From Shewanella putrefaciens (GTDB taxonomy: Bacteria > Pseudomonadota > Gammaproteobacteria > Enterobacterales > Shewanellaceae), in the NCBI RefSeq assembly GCF_016406325.1, contig NZ_CP066370.1:3410001-3474000 (forward strand): a stretch of DNA of 64,000 bases. The letters are read 5' to 3'. The notes beneath the pieces were generated by a model. The model searched no databases. It worked only from the letters and a program-made list of their open reading frames with translations, and had not been told where the DNA came from. Shown here in pieces: positions 37,809-45,536 of the stretch (positions are counted from its first letter, which is position 1; every line of letters starts with the position of its first letter). Made by a program: the position numbers and the translations under genes.

Positions 37809-38498
37809 ATGGGCATTCTGAATAAAATTTTAACAGCGTTTCGCGGTGGTGCCACCGAAGTTGGCCAAAGCATCGTTGACGCAAACTCAACCCGTATTTT
37901 CGAGCAGGAAATCCGTGACGCCGAAAAACACTTAACCAACGCTAAACGCGAACTGACCGATGTGATGGCAAAAGAAATGCAGGCCAGTCGTGAAATCGAT
38001 CGTTTGAAGCGTTCTATTGCTGAACACGAAGGCTATGCAACTCAAGCGCTGGATAAAGGTAATGAACCTCTCGCGATTGAAATTGCAGAGAAGATTGCAC
38101 AGTTGGATCAAGAGTTATCCGAGCAACAAAGTGCAAACGATAGCTTTAGTGCCCATGCTGCACGCTTGAAAGACTTAGTGAAGAAAACCGAACGCCAACT
38201 GTCTGATTATCAACGTCAGTTGAGCATGGTTAAAACCACTGAAAGCGTTCAAAAAGCCACGGCAACGATTACCGACTCTTTTGCTTCAAGCAACTCTAAA
38301 CTGCTGAATGCAAAAGATTCATTAGAGCGTATCAAAGCACGTCAACAACAGTTTGATGACAGGCTAAAAGCCGCAGAAACTTTAGCTGAAGAAAGCAGCG
38401 ATAAATCACTGCAAGCTAAGTTAGCTGAAGCTGGCATCGGTGAGCAAAAATCCAATGCAAATGCAGTACTTGACAGGATCAAGGCTCGCAAAAGCTAA
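37809..38498 (+). CDS. yjfJ: PspA/IM30-family membrane-associated protein YjfJ
   Basis: The 229 residues form the long coiled-coil hairpin typical of PspA/IM30/Vipp1 proteins, which assemble on the inner face of the membrane and protect it under stress. The start MGILNKILTAFRGGATEVGQ looks like the amphipathic helix that binds lipid. EQEIRDAEKHLTNAKREL and KTERQLSDYQRQLSMVK are parts of the coiled coil. The protein lacks the psp operon neighbours pspBC; its partners here are yjfI and the DUF350/aminopropyltransferase genes. A terminator follows, so yjfK may be transcribed less. Confidence 0.9.
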   Translation: MGILNKILTAFRGGATEVGQSIVDANSTRIFEQEIRDAEKHLTNAKRELTDVMAKEMQASREIDRLKRSIAEHEGYATQALDKGNEPLAIEIAEKIAQLDQELSEQQSANDSFSAHAARLKDLVKKTERQLSDYQRQLSMVKTTESVQKATATITDSFASSNSKLLNAKDSLERIKARQQQFDDRLKAAETLAEESSDKSLQAKLAEAGIGEQKSNANAVLDRIKARKS

Positions 38499-38512
38499 GT
38501 AAAGAGTGACCG

Positions 38513-38564
38513 AATGCCGAGTATCGATGGGATCATCACCCCCTATTGAACTCGGCATTTTTTG
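38513..38564 (+). terminator. Terminator after yjfJ
   Basis: AATGCCGAG (38513-38521) pairs with CTCGGCATT (38551-38559), followed by TTTTTG. The loop is long (29 nt) and may hold a smaller inner hairpin. It could lower expression of the genes downstream. Confidence 0.7.
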
Positions 38565-38656
38565 TTTCAACCATTAAATAAGCTCACCTTCGTCAGTGAT
38601 TATCCGCAGCTATTCGCTTATCACGCAGCACACAGGCAAAGTCAGCAGGAGTGAAT

Positions 38657-39310
38657 ATGGGATTTTTTAACAGTATTTTTGGTACAAAAACGCCACCACA
38701 ACGTGAGCTCAATCATCCATCCCAGCTTAATGTGGGCGATATGATCTCAATAGATGATAGTTTTGCCCTACCAACACAATTACGAGGTCAACAGCTTAAA
38801 GTCGAAGCTGTTAACACCTATGAGTTCGAGCGTAACCAACAAGCCGAATGGGTGCTTAAGGGGCATGGTAGCGATACCATTTATTTAAGTATTGAAGAAG
38901 ACGATGAAACCTACCTCGCATTGTCCATTAAGATCACCCGTAACCAAGTTGAACAGATCTTTGATTTAGAACAATTTAGTACTCTATTTGATGAGCCTGG
39001 ACACGCCGAATTAACAACTCAGGCGTTATCCACTGATAACGCTGCTCAACTTGAGCAATGGCTTGGAAAGCAATACCATCAAGTGACTTTTGCCGCCTTT
39101 GGTTATTTCCACCGCGAAGATTACCGAGGCCTAAAGCCACCCCAAGATGCTAATGGCAATACGGGCGAACCTTTTGAATATTACTTGCTACTCAATGATG
39201 ATGAGAGCCGTGCAATCGAAATTGAAGTTTATGAAGGTGGCGATACCGATGTGGTATTGACCCTATACCGCCCTCTTACTGATATTAGGGAATACTGGCC
39301 TAGTAAGTAG
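38657..39310 (+). CDS. yjfK: YjfK-like protein (DUF2491 type)
   Basis: The 217-residue protein is similar in length and place to E. coli YjfK (219 residues). It starts MGFFNSIFGTKTPPQ, a short hydrophobic tip like other members, then has a beta-rich body with RGQQLKVEAVNTYEF, DETYLALSIKITRNQV and a YLLLNDDESRAIEIEVYEGG block. It is acidic and soluble, and its function is unknown. ATG 38657 is chosen over GTG 38651 because AGGAG stands five bases before it. Confidence 0.8.
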   Translation: MGFFNSIFGTKTPPQRELNHPSQLNVGDMISIDDSFALPTQLRGQQLKVEAVNTYEFERNQQAEWVLKGHGSDTIYLSIEEDDETYLALSIKITRNQVEQIFDLEQFSTLFDEPGHAELTTQALSTDNAAQLEQWLGKQYHQVTFAAFGYFHREDYRGLKPPQDANGNTGEPFEYYLLLNDDESRAIEIEVYEGGDTDVVLTLYRPLTDIREYWPSK

Positions 39311-39322
39311 CGGCTAGAATAA

Positions 39323-39349
39323 GATAAAGTGCGTGGCACGCACTTTATC
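39323..39349. terminator. Perfect hairpin between yjfK and the small RHH-like gene
   Basis: GATAAAGTGCGT (39323-39334) and ACGCACTTTATC (39338-39349) form a perfect 12-bp stem around GGC. No T run follows, so it may be a processing or stability element, or an operator, not a terminator. Confidence 0.5.
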
Positions 39350-39431
39350 GCTAATCTCAATACACTCCCTGTATAATTAACGCCAGCGTGAAAGCGTGAT
39401 GCAACCAGTTGATAGCAATAGGTAATACGCA

Positions 39432-39761
39432 ATGAGTAAAACAAAAAATCCACTTCCCGAACAATGGCTAAAAAATCAACAGGCGGCAAAAGCAACTCAA
39501 GTCGCTTTTGATCTTGATGAAAAATTTCAATACTCCATCCGTAAAGCGGCACTCGATGCAGGTGTGAGTCCTTCTGACCAAATCCGTACCATTTTAGGTT
39601 TAAGTGTATCCAAACGCCCGACCCGACCACGCCTCACCGTATCACTCAATGCCGATGACTATGTTCAACTCGCCAAAAAATATGGGCTAAGTGCTGAGGC
39701 GCAACTTGAGATAAAACGTCGTGTACTCGATGATCTAGTGCATTTTGTGGATAAGACCTAG
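39432..39761 (+). CDS. Small double ribbon-helix-helix-like protein
   Basis: The 109 residues read as two tandem ribbon-helix-helix units. Unit one is the strand QVAFDLDEKF, helix QYSIRKAALDAG, turn and helix SPSDQIRTILGL (about 22-56). Unit two is the strand RLTVSLN, helix ADDYVQLAKKYGL, helix SAEAQLEIKRRVLDDLV (about 66-105). RHH proteins such as Arc and CopG bind short palindromes as dimers, so a single chain with two units could bind one site. It is encoded next to yjfK and before the K+ channel, making it the best candidate to read the GACATATTATGTC palindromes. That link is inferred. ATG 39432 follows a weak ribosome site. Confidence 0.65.
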   Translation: MSKTKNPLPEQWLKNQQAAKATQVAFDLDEKFQYSIRKAALDAGVSPSDQIRTILGLSVSKRPTRPRLTVSLNADDYVQLAKKYGLSAEAQLEIKRRVLDDLVHFVDKT

Positions 39762-39882
39762 CACATCCTACCTTGACAATGATTTGATGACAGGCACAGT
39801 AAAGACGCCATTTATCACAAACACAATTTACTCGTAGCATAAAGTCTTTTACTTTAGAGATTTATCGCACTTTAAAGGGATC

Positions 39883-40713
39883 ATGTTTACCATGACAGAT
39901 AAAACACCATGGTCGCTCCGTTCGCTTAATGGCCCATCACCTATTGAGCTGGCGATGATGTTGTTATCCCTACTGTCGGTGATCATCGTCCTCGTCATGA
40001 CCTTTGTCCGACTCGACACTGAAACCTATCGTTTACTCTTTTTTATTGATACCAGTGTCTGTCTGATTTTTATGGCCAACTTTTTTGTGGGTTTATTCCG
40101 TGCTCGCAATAAGACGTTTTATCTACGCCATCACTGGATTGACTTTATTGCAAGCATTCCAGCAATAGAAGCACTACGTATCGCGCGTGTTTTCCAGATC
40201 CTACGAGTGATCCGTTTGATCCGCATGAGTAGCTCACTGCTATTACCGCTGATAAAACAACGAAAACAAGCCACCTTAGCCAGTCTATTAGTTGCCATGG
40301 TAACAATACTTACCTTCGCTTCCATCATTATTTTAATTGTTGAAAGTGGCACTGAAGGTGCCAATATTCAAACGGCTGAACAGGCGATTTGGTGGGCTCT
40401 AGTGACTATTTCTACCGTAGGTTACGGAGATTATTATCCGGTAAGTACAGTCGGGCATATTGTTGGTGGTCTGGTTATTGTTAGCGGCGTCAGTTTCTTC
40501 GGGGTTATTTCAGGTTATATGGCATCCGTATTTGTCGCACCCGATGAAACAGAGCAGCAAGAACGTCAGGATGCCCATAAGGCCGAAATTAAGTCTGAGC
40601 TTGAACTCGCACTCCTTAGGATGGAAGAGAACCAAAAGCAAATTGAAGAAAATCAGACTAAAATGTTGCAGCAAATTACAGAGTTAAGACAAGCCTTAGA
40701 AAATAAAAAATGA
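39883..40713 (+). CDS. Voltage-gated-type potassium channel
   Basis: The 276 residues form a six-helix ion channel. S4 is unusually clear, with regularly spaced Arg (ARVFQILRVIRLIRMSSSLL, about 100-120). The pore filter TVGYGDYYP near residue 185 is a standard K+ filter. A long charged coiled coil fills the last 50 residues (ALLRMEENQKQIEENQTK), probably a tetramerisation tail. No RCK/TrkA domain is present. ATG 39883 has AAAGGGA just before it; ATG 39892 is also possible. It is the last gene of the cluster and is followed by a terminator. Confidence 0.92.
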   Translation: MFTMTDKTPWSLRSLNGPSPIELAMMLLSLLSVIIVLVMTFVRLDTETYRLLFFIDTSVCLIFMANFFVGLFRARNKTFYLRHHWIDFIASIPAIEALRIARVFQILRVIRLIRMSSSLLLPLIKQRKQATLASLLVAMVTILTFASIIILIVESGTEGANIQTAEQAIWWALVTISTVGYGDYYPVSTVGHIVGGLVIVSGVSFFGVISGYMASVFVAPDETEQQERQDAHKAEIKSELELALLRMEENQKQIEENQTKMLQQITELRQALENKK

Positions 40714-40741
40714 TAATTTTCTGTTTGAAAACATCTCAATA

Positions 40742-40767
40742 AAAAGGGCTCAATTTTAAGCCCTTTT
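40742..40767. terminator. Terminator after the K+ channel gene
   Basis: AAAAGGGCT (40742-40750) pairs with AGCCCTTTT (40759-40767) around an 8-nt loop. A and T flanks serve both converging genes. Confidence 0.82.
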
Positions 40768-40788
40768 ACCCACCTAAACTGCGCTCTG

Positions 40789-42300
40789 CTACCAATATGT
40801 TTTTTGCTGCATAGCATTACGTCTTGATGATTCCATCGCAAATAATAAGCTTTGCTGTTTATCTTCAAGCCACTCACTTAAATCAATACCTAGCTGCTGT
40901 GCGGTCAAATTTAAGACGCGATAGTTAGCTAATGTTTTAACTCCAAGTACAAGATCCTGCCAAGGGGCCCGAAAAGCGTCGCGAGATTCAGCCTCGTACA
41001 AACTGCCATATACCTGCCCAACAAGTAGCCCTTCATCCAAAACAGGAGATACCCGCAAATAGTCATCACAATCCATCGACTTATCAGGCGACATAATATC
41101 GAGTATCGCCTGCCAGGAGGCTTGCTGAACACAGTCAGCGTGCTGCCGCAAATCTAACCTACCCATTAATGGAATACGCCCAGCACTGATACCAAGTAAA
41201 ATATCAACAATAGCTAACTGCAATTGACCATATTCAACTTGCTGCCATAACAAGGGCAACTGTTCAGCCAACTTAAGCGCGGCTAATCGTATCTGTAGTT
41301 GCCGCGTCAGCGCCATATTGTCCGTCAGCTTTGTCATTAAACATTTTTGACTGCCGAGCAATGCCGTCAGGGATTGCGCTTCTTCAATAAAAGCTAATTG
41401 CTTTTCTATATGGGTAAACAGATGTGACAATCTGACATCAAGTAACCCAAACTGATTTAAGGTCATTCGTAGCAAGCGAATACAAGCTCTCATCCGCCAC
41501 CAAAGCGCCACACAGGCTTCGTTATCTTGCTCTTCTGCAATCATGCCTTCTAGGAGTTGCCAACGCTCGAGTGCTGTCTCAAGTAAAACCTGACAAGTAG
41601 TCATTAATGCTTGCTGATGGGATTGATGAAGATTCACCTCCTCCGGGGTTGGCAGAGGCAAAAATGCTAACGCACTTAAAGCCAATGGCGTAGATTTGCC
41701 CGCAAGATGATATCCCCGCTGCGCTTTACTCGCTTTGCCCAAACGAACAGGAACAACATTGGCGACTTCAGAAGCAAGAGTAAGTAAAGCCTGTGTTTCA
41801 CCACTGAGTAGCTCAAACTCTAATTCACACAAAGCCTCCTGCTTACCATTCGCTGTAATTTCTCCGGTGTCCAACGCCACTTCAACTAAGCTACCACCAA
41901 CCTGAATATGCCAAGCTCGGCGATAAAAATCGGTGTGAAATACACAGGAAAGTTGGGCCTGAGTTGTGAGCAAATCCGCATCTACAGGCCAAATTTCAGC
42001 AGGGAATAGACTTAAATCAGGGCCATCCCCCTCAATAGTGACATTATACTCTGGGCGGGAATGGATCCCGCCCACCACTTGCCCTGCAGTTTTGATGGTT
42101 TGTTCTTTATGCGCATCGTAGCCTCGCACTCTTAATCCCATGTGCCATTTTCGCAACTGTAAATCAGGAGTATCAAAGTAGCCATTGACCAAACGGCGTT
42201 GGCCCTGAGGGATAGCGTTATCGAGGCTATCTAATTTATTTATCAGGAAATCTTGATATTTAGGCAGGAAAAACAGTTTTAATTCTATCTCAGCACTCAT
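40789..42300 (-). CDS. ygiF: CYTH-CHAD domain protein (YgiF-type inorganic triphosphatase)
   Basis: The 503 residues have an N-terminal CYTH domain (about 1-200), marked by EIELKLFF at the start, YFDTPDLQLRKWHMGLRVRG and GKASKAQRGYHLAGK. E. coli YgiF is a CYTH enzyme that hydrolyses inorganic triphosphate. The C-terminal half (about 225-490) is a CHAD domain, an alpha-helical bundle with conserved His and basic residues that binds polyphosphate in other proteins; WWRMRACIRLLRMTLNQFGLL is one such helix. I chose ATG 42300 (MSAEIELKLF), matching the family; ATG 42315 is five codons upstream. It is divergent from a phosphate-uptake operon and starts right beside a Pho-box array. Confidence 0.9.
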   Translation of the reverse strand: MSAEIELKLFFLPKYQDFLINKLDSLDNAIPQGQRRLVNGYFDTPDLQLRKWHMGLRVRGYDAHKEQTIKTAGQVVGGIHSRPEYNVTIEGDGPDLSLFPAEIWPVDADLLTTQAQLSCVFHTDFYRRAWHIQVGGSLVEVALDTGEITANGKQEALCELEFELLSGETQALLTLASEVANVVPVRLGKASKAQRGYHLAGKSTPLALSALAFLPLPTPEEVNLHQSHQQALMTTCQVLLETALERWQLLEGMIAEEQDNEACVALWWRMRACIRLLRMTLNQFGLLDVRLSHLFTHIEKQLAFIEEAQSLTALLGSQKCLMTKLTDNMALTRQLQIRLAALKLAEQLPLLWQQVEYGQLQLAIVDILLGISAGRIPLMGRLDLRQHADCVQQASWQAILDIMSPDKSMDCDDYLRVSPVLDEGLLVGQVYGSLYEAESRDAFRAPWQDLVLGVKTLANYRVLNLTAQQLGIDLSEWLEDKQQSLLFAMESSRRNAMQQKTYW

Positions 42301-42315
42301 TGCGTAACCGCTCAT

Positions 42316-42375
42316 TTTGTCATCAAATATTCATCAATGCGTCATTTTTGGTTCATAATGTCACAAATGTGTCAT
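42316..42375. promoter_or_regulatory. Array of Pho-box-like repeats between ygiF and the Pit operon
   Basis: Units ending in (G/T)TCA stand at 42319-42322, 42330-42333, 42341-42344 and 42352-42355 (11-bp steps), then at 42360-42363 and 42371-42374 (again 11 bp). The last pair, ATGTCAC-AAAT-GTGTCAT (42358-42375), is a close match to the PhoB box (CTGTCAT-N4-CTGTCAT). Eleven-base spacing is the PhoB rule. Confidence 0.72.
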
Positions 42376-42465
42376 AAAAAACCCGTAGGATTTGGTTTTG
42401 CAGTTGGTATATAACCCGTTAGAATAAAGCTGTGGTTTTTTCTTCAAAAAACACAGTTTCAATAC

Positions 42466-42498
42466 GCGGACGCATAGGTTAACATGCGCCCGCTTTTT
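42466..42498 (+). promoter_or_regulatory. Leader hairpin with T tract before the DUF47-pit operon
   Basis: GCGGACGCAT (42466-42475) pairs with ATGCGCCCGC (42484-42493), nine of ten pairs, followed by TTTTT. It is in the 5' leader of the operon, about 35 bp before the start codon, and looks like an intrinsic terminator or attenuator. A second hairpin (CTGTG...CACAG, about 42430-42455) precedes it. Confidence 0.45.
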
Positions 42499-42532
42499 CC
42501 AATCATGGAACAATCTAAATAGGTAAACGGCA

Positions 42533-43213
42533 ATGCCAGTAAACTCTATTTTGGGCGTGTTTGCAAAATCGCCAATTAAGCCTCTTCAAGAGCACATGGA
42601 CAAAGTCTACGATTGCGCATCGTTACTGGTCCCCTTTTTCGAAGCCACTATCACAGGTAACTGGGATAGTGCAGTTCAACTACGCAAGCAAATTAGTTTA
42701 GCAGAAAAGCAAGGTGACTCGCTGAAACGTGAAATTCGCCTCACTCTGCCAAGCGGTTTGTTTATGCCGGTAGAACGCACTGATTTATTGGAACTTTTAA
42801 CTCAACAAGACAAAATCGCTAATAAAGCAAAAGATATCTCTGGTCGTGTAATCGGCCGTCAACTGTTAATCCCTCAGGTCATGCAAGTCCCTTTTATTGC
42901 TTATCTACAACGTTGTATCGATGCAGTAGGTTTAGCAAAAGAAGTCATTAACGAACTCGAAGATCTATTAGAAACAGGTTTCCGCGGTCGTGAAGTGGAT
43001 TTAGTGGCAAAAATGATCAACGAACTCGATATCATCGAAGAAGACACTGATGATCTACAAATTCAGTTACGCCGTCAGTTATTTACCTTGGAATCTGAAT
43101 TGAATCCTGTCGATGTGATGTTCCTCTACAAAACGATTGAATGGGTCGGTGGTCTTGCAGATCTCGCCGAACGCGTCGGTTCGCGTCTTGAGCTTATGCT
43201 GGCTCGCGTTTAA
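42533..43213 (+). CDS. DUF47/PhoU-like protein paired with a Pit permease
   Basis: The 226 residues fit the TIGR00153/DUF47 family of PhoU-like helical proteins, which sit next to Pit permeases and probably regulate them. Key parts are the start VNSILGVFAKSPIKPLQEHM, the central LTLPSGLFMPVERTDLLELLTQQDKIANKA, seen across about 75-105, and ELDIIEEDTDDLQIQLRRQLF. It is all helical with many acidic residues that could bind metal ions. It lies 25 bp before the pit gene. A Pho-box array lies upstream, so phosphate starvation probably controls both. Confidence 0.9.
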   Translation: MPVNSILGVFAKSPIKPLQEHMDKVYDCASLLVPFFEATITGNWDSAVQLRKQISLAEKQGDSLKREIRLTLPSGLFMPVERTDLLELLTQQDKIANKAKDISGRVIGRQLLIPQVMQVPFIAYLQRCIDAVGLAKEVINELEDLLETGFRGREVDLVAKMINELDIIEEDTDDLQIQLRRQLFTLESELNPVDVMFLYKTIEWVGGLADLAERVGSRLELMLARV

Positions 43214-43238
43214 CAAATAAGGTTATCAAGGTATCAAT

Positions 43239-44528
43239 ATGGTTGATGCAGGTATTGAGGTGGCTAACGTTTTAGTCACCAATGGCCCGTGGCTTATTGC
43301 CGTTGCGGCTGCATTTGGTTTTCTCATGGCGTGGGGTATTGGCGCGAATGACGTTGCTAATGCGATGGGAACCTCCGTCGGTTCAAATGCAATCACGATA
43401 AAACAAGCGATTATTATCGCGATGATTTTCGAATTCGCGGGTGCTTATTTAGCCGGTGGCGAAGTCACCAGTACGATACGTAACGGAATTATCGATCCCA
43501 ATTACTTCACGGACACGCCTGAATTACTGGTTTACGGTATGATAGGTTCGCTGCTTGCTGCAGGTATTTGGCTAGTCGTGGCTTCAGCCCTAGGCTGGCC
43601 AGTATCAACAACTCACTCTATCGTTGGCGCCATTATCGGCTTTGCTGCGGTAGGTGTCGGGAGTGATTCGGTCTCTTGGGATAAAGTAGGCGGAATTGTT
43701 GGCTCATGGGTCGTTACCCCTGCAATTTCTGGTTTTATCGCATTTATCCTCTTCCAAAGTACCCAAAAGCTAATTTTTAACACTGATGACCCACTAAGTA
43801 ATGCAAAACGCTATGTGCCTTTCTATATGGCATTTGCAGGCTTTATCATGGCATTAGTGACTATTTTGAAGGGATTAAGCCATGTAGGTATCAACCTAAA
43901 AGGTGCTGATGCCTATTTGTTAGCCGGCGCAGTAGCGATAGCTGTGGGTCTTTTCGGTAAGGTAGCAATTTCTCGTTTAAAAATGAGTGATAAAACCAGC
44001 CGTCAAACAATGTACGCTAACGTTGAGAAAGTGTTTGCTATTCTTATGGTCGTTACCGCTTGTTGTATGGCTTTTGCCCATGGTTCGAACGATGTCGCAA
44101 ATGCCATTGGCCCATTAGCGGCTGTCGTTTCTGTTGTGAATAGTGGCGGTGAGATTGCTGCTAAATCTGCTTTAGTCTGGTGGATTTTACCCCTTGGTGC
44201 TGTGGGTATTGTGATGGGCTTAGCGATCTTCGGTAAGCGTGTAATGCAAACTATCGGTAAAAACATTACTCACTTAACACCAAGCCGTGGTTTTGCTGCA
44301 GAGTTAGCAGCCGCCTCAACAGTCGTTATTGCATCCGGTACTGGTTTACCTATTTCAACTACGCAAACCTTAGTGGGCGCAGTTTTAGGCGTAGGCATGG
44401 CACGTGGTATTGCGGCGATTAATCTCGGTGTAGTACGCAATATTGTTGTATCTTGGGTTGTAACTTTACCTGCTGGTGCGGGTCTATCAATTGTCTTCTT
44501 CTTTATTATTAAAGGTATCTTTAATTAA
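43239..44528 (+). CDS. pit: Pit-family inorganic phosphate permease
   Basis: The 429 residues form about ten to twelve membrane helices of the PHO-4/PiT family, low-affinity phosphate transporters driven by H+ or Na+. The two family signatures are WGIGANDVANAMGTSVGS near residue 35 and AFAHGSNDVANAIGPLAAVV near residue 275. VSTTHSIVGAIIGF and ISTTQTLVGAVLGVG are the paired inverted-repeat loops. ATG 43239. It is the second gene of the operon, with an imperfect hairpin element downstream. Confidence 0.95.
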   Translation: MVDAGIEVANVLVTNGPWLIAVAAAFGFLMAWGIGANDVANAMGTSVGSNAITIKQAIIIAMIFEFAGAYLAGGEVTSTIRNGIIDPNYFTDTPELLVYGMIGSLLAAGIWLVVASALGWPVSTTHSIVGAIIGFAAVGVGSDSVSWDKVGGIVGSWVVTPAISGFIAFILFQSTQKLIFNTDDPLSNAKRYVPFYMAFAGFIMALVTILKGLSHVGINLKGADAYLLAGAVAIAVGLFGKVAISRLKMSDKTSRQTMYANVEKVFAILMVVTACCMAFAHGSNDVANAIGPLAAVVSVVNSGGEIAAKSALVWWILPLGAVGIVMGLAIFGKRVMQTIGKNITHLTPSRGFAAELAAASTVVIASGTGLPISTTQTLVGAVLGVGMARGIAAINLGVVRNIVVSWVVTLPAGAGLSIVFFFIIKGIFN

Positions 44529-44590
44529 GAAGATGTAAAGCGTCTACAACTTTCAAATTGTAGAAAAGCATAAAACAAACAGGAATAGCT

Positions 44591-44664
44591 AGCATGGATG
44601 CCGCAAAGTTGAGGGAAGTCTATGACTTCCCTCTTGCATTGCAGGCATCAAATCCATAGCATGT
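44591..44664. repeat. Long nested hairpin after the pit gene
   Basis: The centre is a perfect 10-bp stem, GAGGGAAGTC-TAT-GACTTCCCTC (44611-44633). Around it, GCAA (44603-44606) can pair with TTGC (44634-44637) and GATGCC (44597-44602) with GGCATC (44644-44649). Further out, ATGGAT and ATCCAT also match imperfectly. The fold could be a terminator for pit without a T run, or a structured RNA. Confidence 0.5.
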
Positions 44665-44694
44665 GTTCACTATTTCGTTGATGAGAATACAAAA

Positions 44695-45273
44695 GTGTTA
44701 AGACTCCTGACTCTGGTGGGAATGATGTTGCTATCTCCCAACCTGCTGGCCGAAGGCCAATCCCGCTACATCTCGGATAACGTGTTTCTTTATCTTTTAA
44801 ATGGTCCAAGTACAGATTATCGTATTTTAGGTTCCATTGAAGCGGGTCAACCTGTTACCTTTTTAAATGAAACCCAAGGTGATTATTCAAAAATAATTGA
44901 TCACAAAGGCCGAGAAGGTTGGGTACTTACCAATTTAATTAGCTCGACTCAAAGTTTCCGTGAGCAAGTACCAGTCTTAAAAGATGAATTAGCTAAAGCA
45001 AAGGCGGAATTAGCAGAGGTGTTTAATTCAAAAGATAACCATGCTGGTGAGGTTATCGAATTAAAAGCCAAGCTGAGTGAGCTGGAAAATACCTTGGAAC
45101 AAACAATTAAAGAACGGGATAATTTAAAAGTCGCTGTTGATTGAAGCGCCCAAGATGAGCGCTTCGAATTGTGGCGTCAGGGTGGATTGATTGCAGGTGC
45201 GGGGTTAATTGCGGGTATGATCTTAGTCTATCTCCCCAGACCACAACGTCGTAATAAAAAGCGTTGGATGTAA
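44695..45273 (+). pseudogene. ygiM: ygiM-like SH3-domain membrane protein interrupted by an in-frame TGA
   Basis: The first 149 codons encode a signal peptide (LLTLVGMMLLSPNLLA), an SH3b domain (RYISDNVFLYLLNGPSTDYR to GREGWVLTNL) and a coiled coil, then stop at TGA 45142-45144. In the same frame the reading continues for 42 codons (SAQDERFELWRQGGLIAGAG, LIAGMILVYL...) and ends RRNKKRWM-stop. That tail has the membrane helix and basic RxxKxRWM end found in YgiM (E. coli ends RKRKDRWMN). So the intact protein would be 192 residues, and the stop removes its membrane anchor. In E. coli ygiM is next to ygiF; here the Pit operon lies between them. Start GTG 44695. Confidence 0.72.
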
Positions 45274-45298
45274 TTCTGGACCTAATCAATATCGAGCA

Positions 45299-45330
45299 AA
45301 AAGCCAGTGTTTTAAACCACTGGCTTTTTG
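45299..45330 (+). terminator. Terminator after the ygiM-like gene
   Basis: AAAAGCCAGTG (45299-45309) pairs with CACTGGCTTTT (45318-45328), followed by more T. It lies past the second stop at 45273, not past the internal TGA, as expected if the full frame is the true gene. Confidence 0.88.
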
Positions 45331-45536
45331 TCAATTAAGCGTTACATCAATTCATTTACGCCTCAGTTAAACATTCTTCACATTCTTCCACTCGATAGTG
45401 TTGTCCGTCACATTTTGCTTGTATAATCTGCGCGCGCAAACCTTCATATTGTATACAAAATATCAAATGCGTTTCGCGTCTCCCTATTTGTTTCAACAAT
45501 AGCGCCCCAATAACGGCCAAGATGGAAGCGATAACT

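Noticed and set aside
45107..45334. 75-codon minus-strand frame across the end of the ygiM-like gene
   Set aside because: The plus-strand reading matches the YgiM tail; the minus frame has no signal.
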